This document shows, in pieces, positions 30,101 through 38,930 of a stretch of 64,000 bases of DNA. Source of the stretch: Prolixibacteraceae bacterium (GTDB lineage: Bacteria > Bacteroidota > Bacteroidia > Bacteroidales > Prolixibacteraceae); assembly GCA_028683385.1 (NCBI GenBank), contig JAQUIJ010000003.1, positions 62,001 to 126,000 of the forward strand, written 5' to 3'. Under the pieces are notes generated by a model, which was not told the origin of the DNA, ran no database searches, and saw nothing but the letters and a program-made list of their open reading frames with translations. The translations under genes and the position numbers were made by a program. Every line of letters begins with the position of its first letter. Position 1 is the first letter of the stretch.

Positions 30101-30783
30101 TTTGGCCAGCTAATGCTGATGGCGACGACATTGTTTTGTATGAAGATGAAACCAGGAACAAAGAGGTTGGACGCTTTTATCACCTTCGTCAGCAGGAGGC
30201 CAAAAAAGCTGGTTCGCCAAACTATTGCCTGTCTGACTTTATTGCGCCTATAGAAAGTGGTAAAACCGATTATTTTGGCGCCTTTGCCGTTACCGGCGGA
30301 GTCGGCATCGAAAAATGGATGAAGTATTTCCACGACGATCACGACGATTATAACGCCATTTTGCTCGAATCGCTGGCCGACCGCTTGTCGGAAGCTTTCG
30401 CTGAATTGTTGCATTTACAGGTTCGGAAAGATTACTGGGGCTATGTTCCGGATGAAAATCTTTCGTTGGAAGAAATGTTCCATGTTGATTACCAGGGAAT
30501 CCGCCCGGCCATCGGCTATCCGGCATGTCCGGAACACCATGAAAAGGCCAACCTGTTCAATATGCTGAAAGCAGATGAAATTGGAATGACTTTGACCGAA
30601 CACTTTATGATGCAGCCGACTGCTTCGGTGAGTGGAGAATTCTTTGTACACCCGGAATCGAAATATTTCAGTTTGGAAAAAGTGGGCAAAGACCAAGTCG
30701 AAGATTACGCCCGACGCAAAGGGGTGAGCGTGGAAGTCATCGAAAAATTTATGCCCGCGAATCTGAATTATAAAGGGATATAA
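27109..30783 (+). CDS. metH: Cobalamin-dependent methionine synthase
   Basis: Methylates homocysteine to methionine using methyl-tetrahydrofolate and B12. All four modules are present in 1224 aa: the homocysteine domain with zinc ligands ([19 protein letters not shown]), the pterin-binding domain ([20 protein letters not shown]), the B12 domain with the DxHxxG motif [11 protein letters not shown], and the SAM-dependent reactivation domain ([15 protein letters not shown]). It sits directly after the homocysteine genes and downstream of the SAM-I riboswitch, so one locus makes homocysteine and converts it to methionine. Confidence 0.97.
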   Translation: MTTKKNIQHELESRVLVLDGAMGTMIQKHRLSEDDFRGTIFTDFQFDLKGNNDLLSITKPEVIREIHAQFLEAGADIIETNTFNSTSISQADYHLEEWVYQLNLQSAQLAVKIAEEFTAKNPEKPRYVAGAIGPMNKTLSLSPDVNDPGFRSVSFDEVKASYREQLKGLLDGGVDLLLVETIFDTLNAKAALFAIEDELEERGIRLPVMVSGTITDASGRTLSGQTVEAFLTSVSHIDLLSIGLNCSLGAKDMRQYLEELSKKSPFFISAYPNAGLPNQFGEYDETPSEMAHQVGDFLDNKFVNIIGGCCGTTPDHIRELAKIAARSKPHHRNKKDKNTKLSGLEPVVLTQETNFVNIGERCNVSGSRKFARLIREGKYEEAIAIARNQVDEGAQVIDINMDDAMLDAKKEMVTFLNLLMAEPDIARVPMMIDSSKWEVIEAGLKCVQGKAIVNSISMKEGEAVFRQQAQLLKRYGAAVVVMAFDEIGQADSFERRIEICQRAYNILVNEINFPPQDIIFDSNILIIGTGMEEHMNYAVDFINAVSWIKKNLKHAKTSGGVSNVSFSFRGNDQVREAIHSVFLYHAIRAGLDMGIVNPGMLQIYDEIPKDFLEKVENLVLNKKPEATEELLEFAQTLKAQDAKEERKDEWRDFPVEKRLEHALVKGLPDYIDIDLAEALPLYTPVLNIIEGPLMDGMNVVGDLFGAGKMFLPQVIKSARVMKKAVAYLLPYIEADKDKFDTSDNRKVVLMATVKGDVHDIGKNIVGVVLGCNNYKVIDLGVMVPTEKILETAIQENVDIIGLSGLITPSLEIMVEVATEMERRGMNLPLLIGGATTSKIHAAVKIAPQYKNPVIHVKDASRAVSVVSNLLSGNEDFLKEIRDDYQAVRDLHGQKKAKKYLSIEEARANKLKIDWDNTPIYKPNFVGIKQLIDYPISELRKYIDWTFFFFVWELKGKFPDILNDELQGEEARKLYADANRMLDMMEAEKMVQANGVFGIWPANADGDDIVLYEDETRNKEVGRFYHLRQQEAKKAGSPNYCLSDFIAPIESGKTDYFGAFAVTGGVGIEKWMKYFHDDHDDYNAILLESLADRLSEAFAELLHLQVRKDYWGYVPDENLSLEEMFHVDYQGIRPAIGYPACPEHHEKANLFNMLKADEIGMTLTEHFMMQPTASVSGEFFVHPESKYFSLEKVGKDQVEDYARRKGVSVEVIEKFMPANLNYKGI

Positions 30784-30820
30784 GAAAGTTGGTAGGCGCA
30801 GTGATTAGTCTGGCTCATTC

Positions 30821-31077
30821 ATGAGAAATAACAGAGTTCGGCCAATCTATGATAAGGAAATAGAAGTTGAAGAACTTATATTTCCTTATACGCCAATGAA
30901 AATAATTCTGGATACAAATAGCCTAAAAGTGATTTCGGAACAAGTGGGAAACTTGTGGATCTTGGTATCAAAACCTTTTCTACCATAGTAATTCCAATGA
31001 TTGTGCAGGAAGAATTGCTTGTCCTGTCAGTTCACGACACCGATCAACGTTCTCATCAATGCCAGCGAAGTTTTTAG
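30821..31077 (+). pseudogene. Decayed fragment, possible PIN-domain (VapC-like) remnant
   Basis: A 55-aa open frame runs from the ATG at 30821 to 30988. Its second half begins MKIILDTNSL, which resembles the start of PIN-domain toxins (Asp at the active site), but the frame then stops. A different frame continues with IPMIVQEELL and runs into the repeat at 31029. The whole region appears to be a degraded toxin-antitoxin pair or similar gene. Too short and broken to be functional; identification is tentative. Confidence 0.4.
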
Positions 31078-31117
31078 AGTGGACAAAATAAAAAGGAGAT
31101 CATTTTTGATCTCCTTT
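31029..31117. repeat. Repeat copy 1 flanking the beta-galactosidase gene
   Basis: A segment closely similar to 34014-34103. The first 22 bp (AGTTCACGACACCGATCAACGT) are identical, followed by CTCATCAATGCC in both and by a terminator hairpin with the same outer AAAGGAG/CTCCTTT arms. The two copies lie on either side of the GH2 gene and in the same orientation. Confidence 0.85.
31092..31117 (-). terminator. Intrinsic terminator of the beta-galactosidase gene
   Basis: AAAGGAGATCA pairs perfectly with TGATCTCCTTT (11-bp stem, TTTT loop). On the minus strand it is followed by a T-rich tract, 36 nt after the GH2 stop codon. The A/T flanks could let it work in both directions. Confidence 0.8.
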
Positions 31118-31152
31118 CCTATATGCTCTTCAAGCTGTTTTTGCAGAGCAGA

Positions 31153-33771
31153 CTATTTTGCTGTTAATACAAGTGATGATCCTTTCAGTCCCTCGGCGGC
31201 TGCCTTGAGGGTAATAGTTCCAGGGGTTGTTTCCGGCCGAATGATTGCCAGACATATTCCCTGATAGGCTTTTTTGTGTGGTAGCTGAAAACTTGACATA
31301 TCTCTTGGATCACCACTTGCAACTCCGGCGATCGTGCCGTTACCAGCCACTTCAAAATTCACGACAATCTTGTCTGCATCAGGAACTATGTTCCCATTAG
31401 CATCAATTATTTCGGCCATTACATACGACAAGTCGTTACGATCAGCCCTGATATTGGTTCTATCTGCAACCAGTCGCACAGATGCTGGCTTCCCGGTTGT
31501 TTTCAGTGTTTGCGATGCTGTTTCCTTTCCATTGTCGTAACAATGTGCAATAAGTGTTCCAGGCTCATAAGCAACCTCGAATGTTGCAGTAATCGATTTT
31601 CCAAAATCCACATTTTGTTCGCCTACAATCTTTCCGTTTAATTCGAGTTTTACCAGTTGGCTGCGGGTGTATACATGAATCGTGAATTTTTTACCTTCCA
31701 GACCCGCCCAGTTCCAGCTTTTCAGTTCATCAGGAAATCCCCAGTTACTTATTTGCTCTTTTTTACCTTCAGGTATTGGCCGGTGTACAAATAGTTCAAC
31801 TTTACTTTTACCCCAAACAACATGCTGATAAAATGAAGGCACTTTTCTGTTACCTATCAGGTCAATGTCGCCCTGATAATTGGTATAAACCGGCCATACA
31901 TCGCGTCTGAAGAAGCCACCTCCAGCCGCTGTAGCAGGTCGGGCTCCCGGGCCAGTTCCCTGCAAACCTTGTGGCACATTCCCTGCTTGTATTACTTGTC
32001 CGGGTGCTCCTGATGTTTGTGGATTGGCAGCACCGGGTGATGCCGGATTATTTTCAGGAACAATATCTCTAAGCTGCGGCAGACCGACACCAGCCTCTCC
32101 AATGTTATCGATGGCAGTCCACACAAAATACCCAATAACATATGGAAGCTTCTTGACGATCTCATAGTTTTCCAATGCAAGCGGAGGATTCGTTTCAGTT
32201 CCAACCATTACACGGTCAGGATATTTAATATGATCCGACTCATACCTCTTGTATGCGTAATTATAACCGATGAGATCAAAGATCGCCATGTGTTCGGGAA
32301 TCGAATCCCATTTACTTGGCTGACCTCTCATCCAGGCAAAATCATTAAAACATTCCGTAACAAAACGCGACTTATCGAACTTGCGGATTTCTCCGGTCAG
32401 GTTTTTGGCAATCCTTAACCCAGTAGGATCGAATGTTTCGCGTATTTCGTTCCCGATACTCCAGATTAAAATGGAAGGATGATTGCGGTCTCGCTTGACC
32501 CATGACTCCACATCTCTCTGCCACCATTCAGCGAAGTTCAAATGGTAGTCCTGATCCTTTTTAGGAGTTTCCCACATATCGAATATTTCATTGATCACAA
32601 CCATTCCCAGACGGTCACAAGCATCAAGCAATGCTGGTGAAGGTGGATTGTGGCTGGTCCTGATTGCATTAAATCCTGCTTTCTTCAAAACTTCAATTTT
32701 GCGCTCCTCAGCCCTGTCGATTGATGCTGCTCCCAGTGGCCCATTGTCATGATGGTAGCATCCACCAATCAAATCAACCGATTTCCCATTGATCGTTAAA
32801 CCGTTCTTTGCATCAATTTTTATGCTGCGAATGCCAAAAGTTGACTCCTGATTATCGATTTCCCTTTTATCCTCAAGTATGGAGACTTTTGCCTTATATA
32901 GGTTCGGTTCTTCGATTGACCAGAGTGACGGGCTCTTAACCTGAACATTCTGTGTTAGTTCTATTGTCTGACCAGATGACAATGCAGAATTGCTTTTGGT
33001 TGACCCAACCAATTTACCTGAAGGGTCAAATAACTGAGTTTGCAGGACTATATTTTTATCATTAATACTTGTATTCTCAAGGGTGGTAGTAATTTTCACA
33101 TCAGCAGAATTCTCGGAGACCTCCGGAGTTGTAATGTAAAGGCCACCGGCCACAGCGATATGAACAGGATTTACGCTGGTTAGCCATACATGTCGGTTTA
33201 TACCTGATCCGGAATACCAACGGGAATTTAATCCTGTGTTTCTGACACGCACTGCAACAACATTAGCTTGTCTGGCAGGTTTGAGGAATGGAGTAATATC
33301 ATAATAAAACGGTGTATATCCATACGGATGAAATCCAAGATGTTTCCCGTTGATCCATACATCGGAATTCATATATACACCGTCAAACTGCAGGTAATTA
33401 ACTTTGTTCCGGTCTTCTTCTTTAACGGTAAAAGTCTTTCTGTACCAGCCAGTCCCTCCAATCAGATAGCCTGAGCTCATTTTGTCGACAGAAGATTTAT
33501 CAAATGGCCCGATTATATTCTCTCCATTCTGACCGGGTAGATCTTCAATACTCCAGTCGTGAGGCACATCAAGAATTCTCCATCCTGAATCATTGAAATC
33601 AGGGTTTTCGGCTCCCGACAGACTATCTTTTATAAAACGCCATCCATCATCAAATGATATGGTTCTGGAATTAAGATCAGATGGCGGTTTATTAAATGTG
33701 GTGAATCCAAATAACAGGACAAGAGAAAGGCTTAAAAGAAGAGCACTCAAAGAAAGTTTCTGCTTTTTCAT
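31153..33771 (-). CDS. Secreted GH2 beta-galactosidase-like glycoside hydrolase
   Basis: 872 aa with a signal peptide (residues 1-26). Domain order is that of GH2: the sugar-binding jelly roll (GGTGWYRKTF, NSDVWINGKHLG), an Ig-like domain, the TIM barrel with the acid/base in SIGNEIRE and the nucleophile in GTET, then C-terminal Ig-like domains (MAEIIDANGN). A Pro/Gly/Ala-rich stretch of about 50 residues (roughly 570-622) interrupts the end of the barrel, before WPVYTNYQGDIDL. Galactosidase is the likeliest activity, but other GH2 specificities cannot be excluded. Monocistronic, flanked by repeat copies. Confidence 0.9.
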   Translation of the reverse strand: MKKQKLSLSALLLSLSLVLLFGFTTFNKPPSDLNSRTISFDDGWRFIKDSLSGAENPDFNDSGWRILDVPHDWSIEDLPGQNGENIIGPFDKSSVDKMSSGYLIGGTGWYRKTFTVKEEDRNKVNYLQFDGVYMNSDVWINGKHLGFHPYGYTPFYYDITPFLKPARQANVVAVRVRNTGLNSRWYSGSGINRHVWLTSVNPVHIAVAGGLYITTPEVSENSADVKITTTLENTSINDKNIVLQTQLFDPSGKLVGSTKSNSALSSGQTIELTQNVQVKSPSLWSIEEPNLYKAKVSILEDKREIDNQESTFGIRSIKIDAKNGLTINGKSVDLIGGCYHHDNGPLGAASIDRAEERKIEVLKKAGFNAIRTSHNPPSPALLDACDRLGMVVINEIFDMWETPKKDQDYHLNFAEWWQRDVESWVKRDRNHPSILIWSIGNEIRETFDPTGLRIAKNLTGEIRKFDKSRFVTECFNDFAWMRGQPSKWDSIPEHMAIFDLIGYNYAYKRYESDHIKYPDRVMVGTETNPPLALENYEIVKKLPYVIGYFVWTAIDNIGEAGVGLPQLRDIVPENNPASPGAANPQTSGAPGQVIQAGNVPQGLQGTGPGARPATAAGGGFFRRDVWPVYTNYQGDIDLIGNRKVPSFYQHVVWGKSKVELFVHRPIPEGKKEQISNWGFPDELKSWNWAGLEGKKFTIHVYTRSQLVKLELNGKIVGEQNVDFGKSITATFEVAYEPGTLIAHCYDNGKETASQTLKTTGKPASVRLVADRTNIRADRNDLSYVMAEIIDANGNIVPDADKIVVNFEVAGNGTIAGVASGDPRDMSSFQLPHKKAYQGICLAIIRPETTPGTITLKAAAEGLKGSSLVLTAK

Positions 33772-34013
33772 AGTTTATTTAGGTTAGATTTTACAATGCT
33801 GTTTATAAAGGACTTAGACTAGAAGGAAGTGAATGAGTTTAATTTGAGTTTAACTTTATTTTAGACCTGACATTATATCTCAGAATTCTGGTTTGAGGAG
33901 GTTGGAAAACTGGGTGAAATATTGCAGGAAGTCGGATGGAAAGCCCCAAAAGATACTGTGTTGCATCTTTTCAAAAAAATCGTTTTGGAAAAAATCAAGA
34001 GTTGCAATCTGTG

Positions 34014-34103
34014 AGTTCACGACACCGATCAACGTACTCATCAATGCCGGCAAGGTTTGCAGAGGGGATAAAAATAAAAAGGAGGTCGAAAATGACCTCC
34101 TTT
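34014..34103. repeat. Repeat copy 2, between tRNA-Asn and the GH2 gene
   Basis: Second copy of the segment at 31029-31117, sharing a 22-bp identical core. It is immediately downstream of tRNA-Asn (minus strand) and contains the tRNA terminator. The sequence 33893-34013 beyond it has short open stretches (for example EILQEVGWKAPKD) with no full gene, and looks like decayed coding sequence. Confidence 0.85.
34078..34103 (-). terminator. Terminator of tRNA-Asn
   Basis: AAAGGAGGTC pairs with GACCTCCTTT around a 6-nt loop; the minus strand continues with a T-rich run. It lies 7 nt after the encoded CCA of the tRNA. Confidence 0.8.
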
Positions 34104-34109
34104 CCTGTC

Positions 34110-34186
34110 TGGCTCTCCAGGTAGGACTTGAACCTACGACCTACGGATTAACAGTCCGCCGCTCTAACCAACTGAGCTACTAGAGA
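34110..34186 (-). tRNA. tRNA-Asn (GTT), CCA encoded
   Basis: A complete cloverleaf on the minus strand: acceptor TCTCTAG pairs with CTGGAGA, D arm GCTCAGTTGGTTAGAGC, anticodon arm CGGACTGTTAATCCG with GTT, T arm GTAGGTTCAAGTCCTAC, discriminator G and then CCA in the DNA (34112-34110). It is 1.25 kb from asnS, the enzyme that charges it. Confidence 0.95.
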
Positions 34187-34238
34187 ATTTTGTTGTGGCT
34201 TTCGCCTGTATTGTGAACGTTTTGCTTTTAAAGCGTTG

Positions 34239-34246
34239 CAAAAATA
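34239..34246 (-). promoter_or_regulatory. Candidate -7 box for tRNA-Asn
   Basis: Minus-strand TATTTTTG fits TAnnTTTG, 53 nt before the tRNA 5' end. It is back-to-back with a plus-strand box at 34270, making a divergent promoter region. Confidence 0.4.
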
Positions 34247-34269
34247 GTAGCTTTTCCGAAAAGAAAAAA

Positions 34270-34277
34270 TATTTTTG
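34270..34277 (+). promoter_or_regulatory. Candidate -7 box for the PfkB kinase gene
   Basis: TATTTTTG fits TAnnTTTG and ends 15 nt before the ATG at 34293, implying a very short leader. The -33 box is not evident. Confidence 0.4.
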
Positions 34278-34292
34278 CAAAAAAATATTTTC

Positions 34293-35306
34293 ATGAAATC
34301 ATTTACTGGCGCTCAAATCAAGAAAAAATCAGTTCTCGGAATCGGAAATGCACTCATTGATGTTTTGATTACAATCACGGATGATGCTGTATTACAAAAA
34401 TTTGGACTTCCAAAGGGAAGCATGACTTTAGTGGATGCAATTCTTTCTGCTGAAATAAAAAAAGAAACAAAAAATAGTAAAAGAAGTATTCAAACAGGAG
34501 GTTCTGCTGCGAATACAGTGCATGGAATCGCCAAATTGGGAGGCCAGTGTGGTTATATTGGGAAGATTTCGACCGATGAATTTGGAGATTTTTATCTCGA
34601 AGACTTCAGGAATAATAAAATCAATACTCATTTTTTCTACAGCGAAACCGGTACCGGACATGCAACTGGATTAATCAGTCCTGATTCGGAGCGTACTTTT
34701 GGCACTTATTTGGGTGCTGCAATGGAATTGACTGCCGATGAAATGACTCTTGAAATCTTTCGCGATTATGGAATTCTGCACATTGAAGGTTATTTGGTGC
34801 AAAATCACGCATTGATTGAAGCTGCCATGAGAATTGCCAAAGAAAACGGACTGCTGGTCTCGATCGATATGGCAAGCTTTAATATTGTGGAAGCAAACAT
34901 CGATTTTCTTCACCGCATTATTCGTGAATATGTCGACATTGTTTTTGCTAACGAAGAGGAAGCAACATCGCTGACAGGGAAAAATCCGGAAGAAGCATTA
35001 CTTGAAATTGCTGAAATGTGTTCCATTGCTGTTGTAAAACTGGGAGCTAATGGTTCTTTAATTAAGTCAGGCGATCGCGTTATTCGTATTGATGCTATTT
35101 CGGCAAAAAGTATTGACACTACAGGTGCTGGCGATATTTATGCCTCTGGATTTCTATACGCATTGACAGAAAACCTCGATCTTGAGATTGCCGGAAAAAT
35201 AGGTTCATTACTTGCCGGCAATGTGGTTGAAATTATTGGTGCCAAAATTCCGGATGAAACATGGAGTAAACTACTTCCTCAGATAGAACTGCTTAAAAAG
35301 AATTAA
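34293..35306 (+). CDS. PfkB-family carbohydrate/adenosine kinase
   Basis: 337 aa of the ribokinase superfamily. The N-terminal ALIDVLITI, the glycine-rich QTGGSAANTVHGIAKLGG and the C-terminal anion-hole signature DTTGAGDIYASGFLYA (catalytic Asp) are all present. The overall pattern is nearest to the adenosine kinase-like sugar/nucleoside kinases, but the substrate cannot be read from sequence. The ATG at 34293 is used because the frame upstream begins only at a TTG. Confidence 0.88.
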   Translation: MKSFTGAQIKKKSVLGIGNALIDVLITITDDAVLQKFGLPKGSMTLVDAILSAEIKKETKNSKRSIQTGGSAANTVHGIAKLGGQCGYIGKISTDEFGDFYLEDFRNNKINTHFFYSETGTGHATGLISPDSERTFGTYLGAAMELTADEMTLEIFRDYGILHIEGYLVQNHALIEAAMRIAKENGLLVSIDMASFNIVEANIDFLHRIIREYVDIVFANEEEATSLTGKNPEEALLEIAEMCSIAVVKLGANGSLIKSGDRVIRIDAISAKSIDTTGAGDIYASGFLYALTENLDLEIAGKIGSLLAGNVVEIIGAKIPDETWSKLLPQIELLKKN

Positions 35307-35385
35307 GGTTTCGTTCAGAATCTTAAATTATTATAACCTGACCCGAGTTTTAAGGGGGACGGCTGCGTTTTCAGGCAGAAAAACA

Positions 35386-35393
35386 TATTTTTG
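35386..35393 (+). promoter_or_regulatory. Candidate -7 box for asnS
   Basis: TATTTTTG fits TAnnTTTG, 41 nt before the asnS ATG. Upstream -33 match is weak. Confidence 0.4.
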
Positions 35394-35434
35394 TACACAT
35401 TAGAATTATTTAGAATCAGACAACAACATACAGC

Positions 35435-36871
35435 ATGAAACGACTAAAAATCAAAGAAATCCTGAAGGGAGAATTAATTGGACAACAAGTAGTTGTTAAA
35501 GGTTGGGTACGAACCAAAAGAGGTAGCAAAAACGTCAATTTTATTGCATTAAATGATGGGTCAACTATTCATAACCTTCAGGTTGTTGCTGATGTTGAAA
35601 AATTAGGTGAAGAATTACTGAAAGATATCAATACCAGCGCCGCATTGGGAATTACTGGCGAATTGGTTGCTTCTCAGGGAAGTGGTCAGTCAGTAGAACT
35701 GAATGCTACCGAAATCATTATTTACGGTAAATCTGATCCGGATAAATACCCGATTCAGCCAAAGAAACACAGCCTCGAATTTTTACGCGAGAATGCTCAT
35801 TTACGTTTCCGCACAGCTACATTCAGCGCAGTTTTCCGCATTCGTCACGCCATGGCTTTTGCCATTCACAATTATTTCAACAGCAAAGGTTTTGTGTATC
35901 TGCACACGCCAATTGTAACCGGATCGGATGCCGAAGGCGCCGGACAAATGTTTCGTGTGACCACGCTTGACGCTAAAAATCCACCGCTTTTGGAAGACGG
36001 ATCCATCGATTACTCACAGGATTTCTTCGGGAAAGCGACCAATTTGACAGTTTCAGGTCAGTTGGAAGGCGAACTTGGAGCAACTGCTTTGGGCGAGATT
36101 TATACTTTCGGACCAACATTTCGTGCCGAAAATTCGAATACCGCCCGTCACCTGGCTGAGTTCTGGATGATTGAACCTGAAATGGCATTTTACGAACTTC
36201 AGGATAACATGGATTTGGCTGAGGATTTCCTGAAAAGCCTGATTAAATATGCGCTTGATAATTGCATGGACGATTTGGAATTCCTGAGCAAACGCCTTCA
36301 GGAAGAGGAAAAGAACAAACCAATGGACGAACGCTCGATGGAGCTGGTTGAAAAACTTCGTTTCGTTTTGGAGAACGATTTCATTCGTTTGCCTTATACC
36401 GAAGCCATCGACATTCTGAAAAACTCGAATCACTACAAAAAGAATAAATTTCAGTATCCGGTTGATTGGGGTACCGATTTGCAGAGCGAACACGAACGTT
36501 ACCTGGTTGAAAAGCACTTCAAGAAACCAGTGATCCTGATCAATTATCCGAAGGACATCAAAGCGTTTTACATGAAACAGAATGCTGATGGCAAAACGGT
36601 TGCCGCGATGGACGTATTATTCCCCGGAATTGGAGAAATTATTGGTGGATCGCAGCGCGAAGAAGACTTAGATAAACTGGTCACCCGTATGGATGAAATG
36701 GGCGTTCCGGCTCATGAAATGGAATGGTATTTAGATACCCGTCGTTTTGGAACTGTACCTCATGCCGGTTTTGGTTTGGGATTCGAACGTCTGCTTCTGT
36801 TTGTAACCGGAATGGGAAATATCCGCGATGTCATTGCTTTTCCACGTACGCCAAAGAACGCCGAATTCTAA
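35435..36871 (+). CDS. asnS: Asparaginyl-tRNA synthetase
   Basis: A class IIb synthetase of 478 aa: an N-terminal OB-fold anticodon-binding domain ([20 protein letters not shown]) and a catalytic domain with motif 2 ([19 protein letters not shown]) and motif 3 ([21 protein letters not shown]). The last block ([12 protein letters not shown]) is typical of AsnRS. Its substrate tRNA lies 1.25 kb upstream. It converges with queF. Confidence 0.96.
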   Translation: MKRLKIKEILKGELIGQQVVVKGWVRTKRGSKNVNFIALNDGSTIHNLQVVADVEKLGEELLKDINTSAALGITGELVASQGSGQSVELNATEIIIYGKSDPDKYPIQPKKHSLEFLRENAHLRFRTATFSAVFRIRHAMAFAIHNYFNSKGFVYLHTPIVTGSDAEGAGQMFRVTTLDAKNPPLLEDGSIDYSQDFFGKATNLTVSGQLEGELGATALGEIYTFGPTFRAENSNTARHLAEFWMIEPEMAFYELQDNMDLAEDFLKSLIKYALDNCMDDLEFLSKRLQEEEKNKPMDERSMELVEKLRFVLENDFIRLPYTEAIDILKNSNHYKKNKFQYPVDWGTDLQSEHERYLVEKHFKKPVILINYPKDIKAFYMKQNADGKTVAAMDVLFPGIGEIIGGSQREEDLDKLVTRMDEMGVPAHEMEWYLDTRRFGTVPHAGFGLGFERLLLFVTGMGNIRDVIAFPRTPKNAEF

Positions 36872-36886
36872 AGTCAATCCGAAATA

Positions 36887-36957
36887 TAAACACAAAGTCA
36901 CAAAGACACGAAAAAGGAAATAAATCAATTCTTTGAGACTTCGTGACTTCGTGTTTA
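36887..36957. repeat. Imperfect inverted repeat between asnS and queF
   Basis: TAAACACAAAGTCACAAAG on the left is matched, inverted, by CTTCGTGACTTCGTGTTTA on the right, with a loop of about 25 nt. The cacaaagtcac-type sequence is a familiar dispersed motif in Bacteroidota genomes (recollection, not checked). Lying between convergent genes it could act as a bidirectional terminator. Confidence 0.6.
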
Positions 36958-36965
36958 AATCTTTT

Positions 36966-37436
36966 CTAGCGGTTATCCACTTTCTCCGGATACAAATCGT
37001 GGTTCATCATTCGGTATTCGGCCATTTGCTCGTATTTGGTACCGGGCTTGCCATAATTGCAGTACGGGTCAATGCTGAGGCCGCCACGGGGCAGGAATTT
37101 TCCCCATACTTCAATATATTTGGGTTCCATTAGGGCAATCAGGTCTTTCATGATGATGTTCATGCAATCCTCGTGAAAAGCGCCATGGTTGCGGAAACTA
37201 AAGAGGTACAGCTTTAAACTTTTACTTTCTACCAATTTCTGATCAGGAATGTAACTCAGGTAAATGGTTGCGAAATCGGGTTGTCCGGTAATCGGGCAGA
37301 GGCTGGTAAATTCCGGACAGTTGAATTTGACCATGGTATCGTTCTCCGGATGTTTGTTGTCGAAGCTTTCCAGCATTTTCGAAGAATATTCAAACAGGTA
37401 TTTGCTTTCGTTTCCGAGGTTTTTTAATTCGCTCAT
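36966..37436 (-). CDS. queF: NADPH-dependent preQ0 reductase
   Basis: Reduces the nitrile of preQ0 to preQ1 for queuosine synthesis. 156 aa, the single-domain (type I) form: the nucleophilic Cys is in [14 protein letters not shown], the QueF motif is ESKSLKLYL, and FHEDC is present. It is the last gene of a minus-strand unit with the transporter and queC, separated from queC by a strong hairpin. Confidence 0.95.
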   Translation of the reverse strand: MSELKNLGNESKYLFEYSSKMLESFDNKHPENDTMVKFNCPEFTSLCPITGQPDFATIYLSYIPDQKLVESKSLKLYLFSFRNHGAFHEDCMNIIMKDLIALMEPKYIEVWGKFLPRGGLSIDPYCNYGKPGTKYEQMAEYRMMNHDLYPEKVDNR

Positions 37437-37452
37437 AAGTGCAATATTTTAT

Positions 37453-37485
37453 AGTGAGGGTTTCACTTTGAGTGAAGCCCTCACT
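37453..37485. repeat. 15-bp stem hairpin between queC and queF
   Basis: AGTGAGGGTTTCACT at 37453-37467 pairs with AGTGAAGCCCTCACT at 37471-37485 (one G-T pair, TTG loop), overlapping the last codons of queC. A T-run follows on the plus strand, where no gene ends; on the minus strand it is followed by ATAAAATATT. Similar in design to the pre-metH palindrome at 27069. It may reduce read-through into queF. Confidence 0.75.
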
Positions 37486-38134
37486 GGTTTTTTTGAAGTA
37501 AATAGCTTTCCAATCCATTTCTGCGCAGTTGGCAAGCGGGGCAATGTCCGCAGCCATCGCCAATAATGCCGTTGTAGCAGGTTACGGTTTGAGAGCGAAC
37601 CAAGTCGAAAACGCCCAGTTCGTCTGATAGCGCCCAAACATCTTCTTTCGATCTCCACATAAGCGGGGTATGAATGCTAAATTGATAATCCATTGACAAG
37701 TTCAGCGTTTGGTTGAGCGATCGGATAAACTCATCACGGCAATCGGGATAACCACTGTAATCGGCCTGCCCAACGCCAGTTACCAGATTGGGAATATCTT
37801 TCCCTTTGGCAAAGATGGCGGCGAAGGTCAGGAACAGCATGTTGCGTCCTTCAACCAAGGTGTTTGGTGGGCGGTTTTCAGGCTTGTTTTCTTCCACATC
37901 CATAGCCTGATCGGTTAATGAATTGTGAGTTATCTGTTTCAGCAAATCGAGATTCAGCAGGGTAAACGGAACGCCAGCCTTTTCGGCGATGTCGCGAGCA
38001 GCTTCTTGCTCGATGCGATGTCGCTGTCCGTAATCAAAACAAAGCGTTTCTACCTCGTCAAACTTTTTCAATGCCCAGAACAGACAGGTGGTTGAGTCCT
38101 GTCCTCCGGAAAAAACTACTAATGCTTTTGTCAT
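37481..38134 (-). CDS. queC: 7-cyano-7-deazaguanine (preQ0) synthase
   Basis: ATP-dependent conversion of carboxy-deazaguanine to preQ0. 217 aa. The PP-loop [14 protein letters not shown] is at the N-terminus, and the zinc-binding cysteines are in [19 protein letters not shown] near the C-terminus. The 1-nt gap to the transporter gene upstream and 45 nt to queF indicate one operon. queD and queE are not in this window. Confidence 0.96.
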   Translation of the reverse strand: MTKALVVFSGGQDSTTCLFWALKKFDEVETLCFDYGQRHRIEQEAARDIAEKAGVPFTLLNLDLLKQITHNSLTDQAMDVEENKPENRPPNTLVEGRNMLFLTFAAIFAKGKDIPNLVTGVGQADYSGYPDCRDEFIRSLNQTLNLSMDYQFSIHTPLMWRSKEDVWALSDELGVFDLVRSQTVTCYNGIIGDGCGHCPACQLRRNGLESYLLQKNQ

Positions 38135-38135
38135 T

Positions 38136-38816
38136 TTAAATCTCTTTTAAACGGAAAAGATTGTACGAAAGGTTGGTGTCATAGGCGTCCACTCCTTCCA
38201 CGCGTTTCACGAAATTAACAACCCAGATAGTGACTGGTAAAATCAGGATTTCGTAAACGGTTTTCAACGTGGCCTGAGTAAAAATCATGGTGACAAGTAC
38301 GCCGATTGGGAAAACTCCGGCAAATGCGATGCTGATGAAAATCAACGAATCGGCACTTTCGCCTACTAAAGTTGATGCGATTGCCCTTCCGGAGAAACCT
38401 TTGCCTTTAGTCATCACTTTCATGCGGCTCATTACAAAAGCATTCAGGAACGAGCCAATTAAATAGGCACTTAAACTTGCAATAACAATTCGTGGTGTGT
38501 TGCCCAAAACGGTTGAGAATGCTTCCTGATTTTGCCAGAAAGGCGCTCCGGGAATTACAATTCCTACGGTGAAGAACAGCACGGCCAAAATGTTTACCGC
38601 AAATCCCGTCCAGATAATCAGACGTGCTTTTTTAAATCCCCAAACTTCGGTGATAACATCGTTCAGGATGTAAGCAATTGGGAAAATCAGCACTCCGGCG
38701 GGTGCAGCCCACGATCCGATCATTAAAATTTTGGTAGCTAGAATGTTGGAAATCAACAAACAGGTGGCAAATAAAATGCCGGCAAGCATAAAGATTACAG
38801 ATACTTCTTTTTTCAT
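38136..38816 (-). CDS. Queuosine precursor transporter (YhhQ/COG1738)
   Basis: A 226-aa inner-membrane protein with six hydrophobic segments; conserved blocks [27 protein letters not shown] and ESADSLIFI identify the family that imports preQ0/preQ1. It is the first gene of the operon with queC and queF, so salvage and de novo synthesis are co-expressed. Its short leader carries a candidate preQ1-I aptamer that ends a few bases before the ATG. Confidence 0.92.
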   Translation of the reverse strand: MKKEVSVIFMLAGILFATCLLISNILATKILMIGSWAAPAGVLIFPIAYILNDVITEVWGFKKARLIIWTGFAVNILAVLFFTVGIVIPGAPFWQNQEAFSTVLGNTPRIVIASLSAYLIGSFLNAFVMSRMKVMTKGKGFSGRAIASTLVGESADSLIFISIAFAGVFPIGVLVTMIFTQATLKTVYEILILPVTIWVVNFVKRVEGVDAYDTNLSYNLFRLKEI

Positions 38817-38818
38817 TT

Positions 38819-38848
38819 CTTGTTTTTTACGTGGTTACCAAGTACACG
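38819..38848 (-). promoter_or_regulatory. Candidate preQ1-I riboswitch
   Basis: On the minus strand: stem CGTG/CACG (38848-38845 with 38833-38830), loop TACTTGGTAAC and an A-rich tail TAAAAAACAAG. This is the preQ1-I layout: a short stem, a loop ending in GTAAC whose last C would read the ligand, and a 3' tail whose CAAG (38822-38819) pairs with CTTG in the loop to form the pseudoknot. The tail ends two bases before the ATG, so ligand binding would hide the start. The stem is only 4 bp, shorter than usual. Confidence 0.6.
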
Positions 38849-38870
38849 GCTTTCACCTGAAAGCTCGGCG

Positions 38871-38878
38871 CAAAAGTA
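38871..38878 (-). promoter_or_regulatory. Candidate -7 box for the queuosine operon
   Basis: Minus-strand TACTTTTG matches TAnnTTTG, 54 nt before the transporter ATG, with TTGG about 18 nt further upstream. It would start the transcript just before the preQ1-like leader. Confidence 0.45.
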
Positions 38879-38930
38879 TAAATTTAATTTAGGAACCCAA
38901 AAAAGAAGTTTAGGAAGAATTATAACGCAT

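Noticed and set aside
29413-30414. 333-aa minus-strand frame inside metH
   Set aside because: Antisense shadow of a well-supported metH coding sequence; Phe/Ile/His-rich composition typical of reverse-strand translation.
33893-34183. 96-aa plus-strand frame reading through tRNA-Asn
   Set aside because: It crosses the tRNA and its terminator on the opposite strand; its C-terminal half is tRNA sequence.
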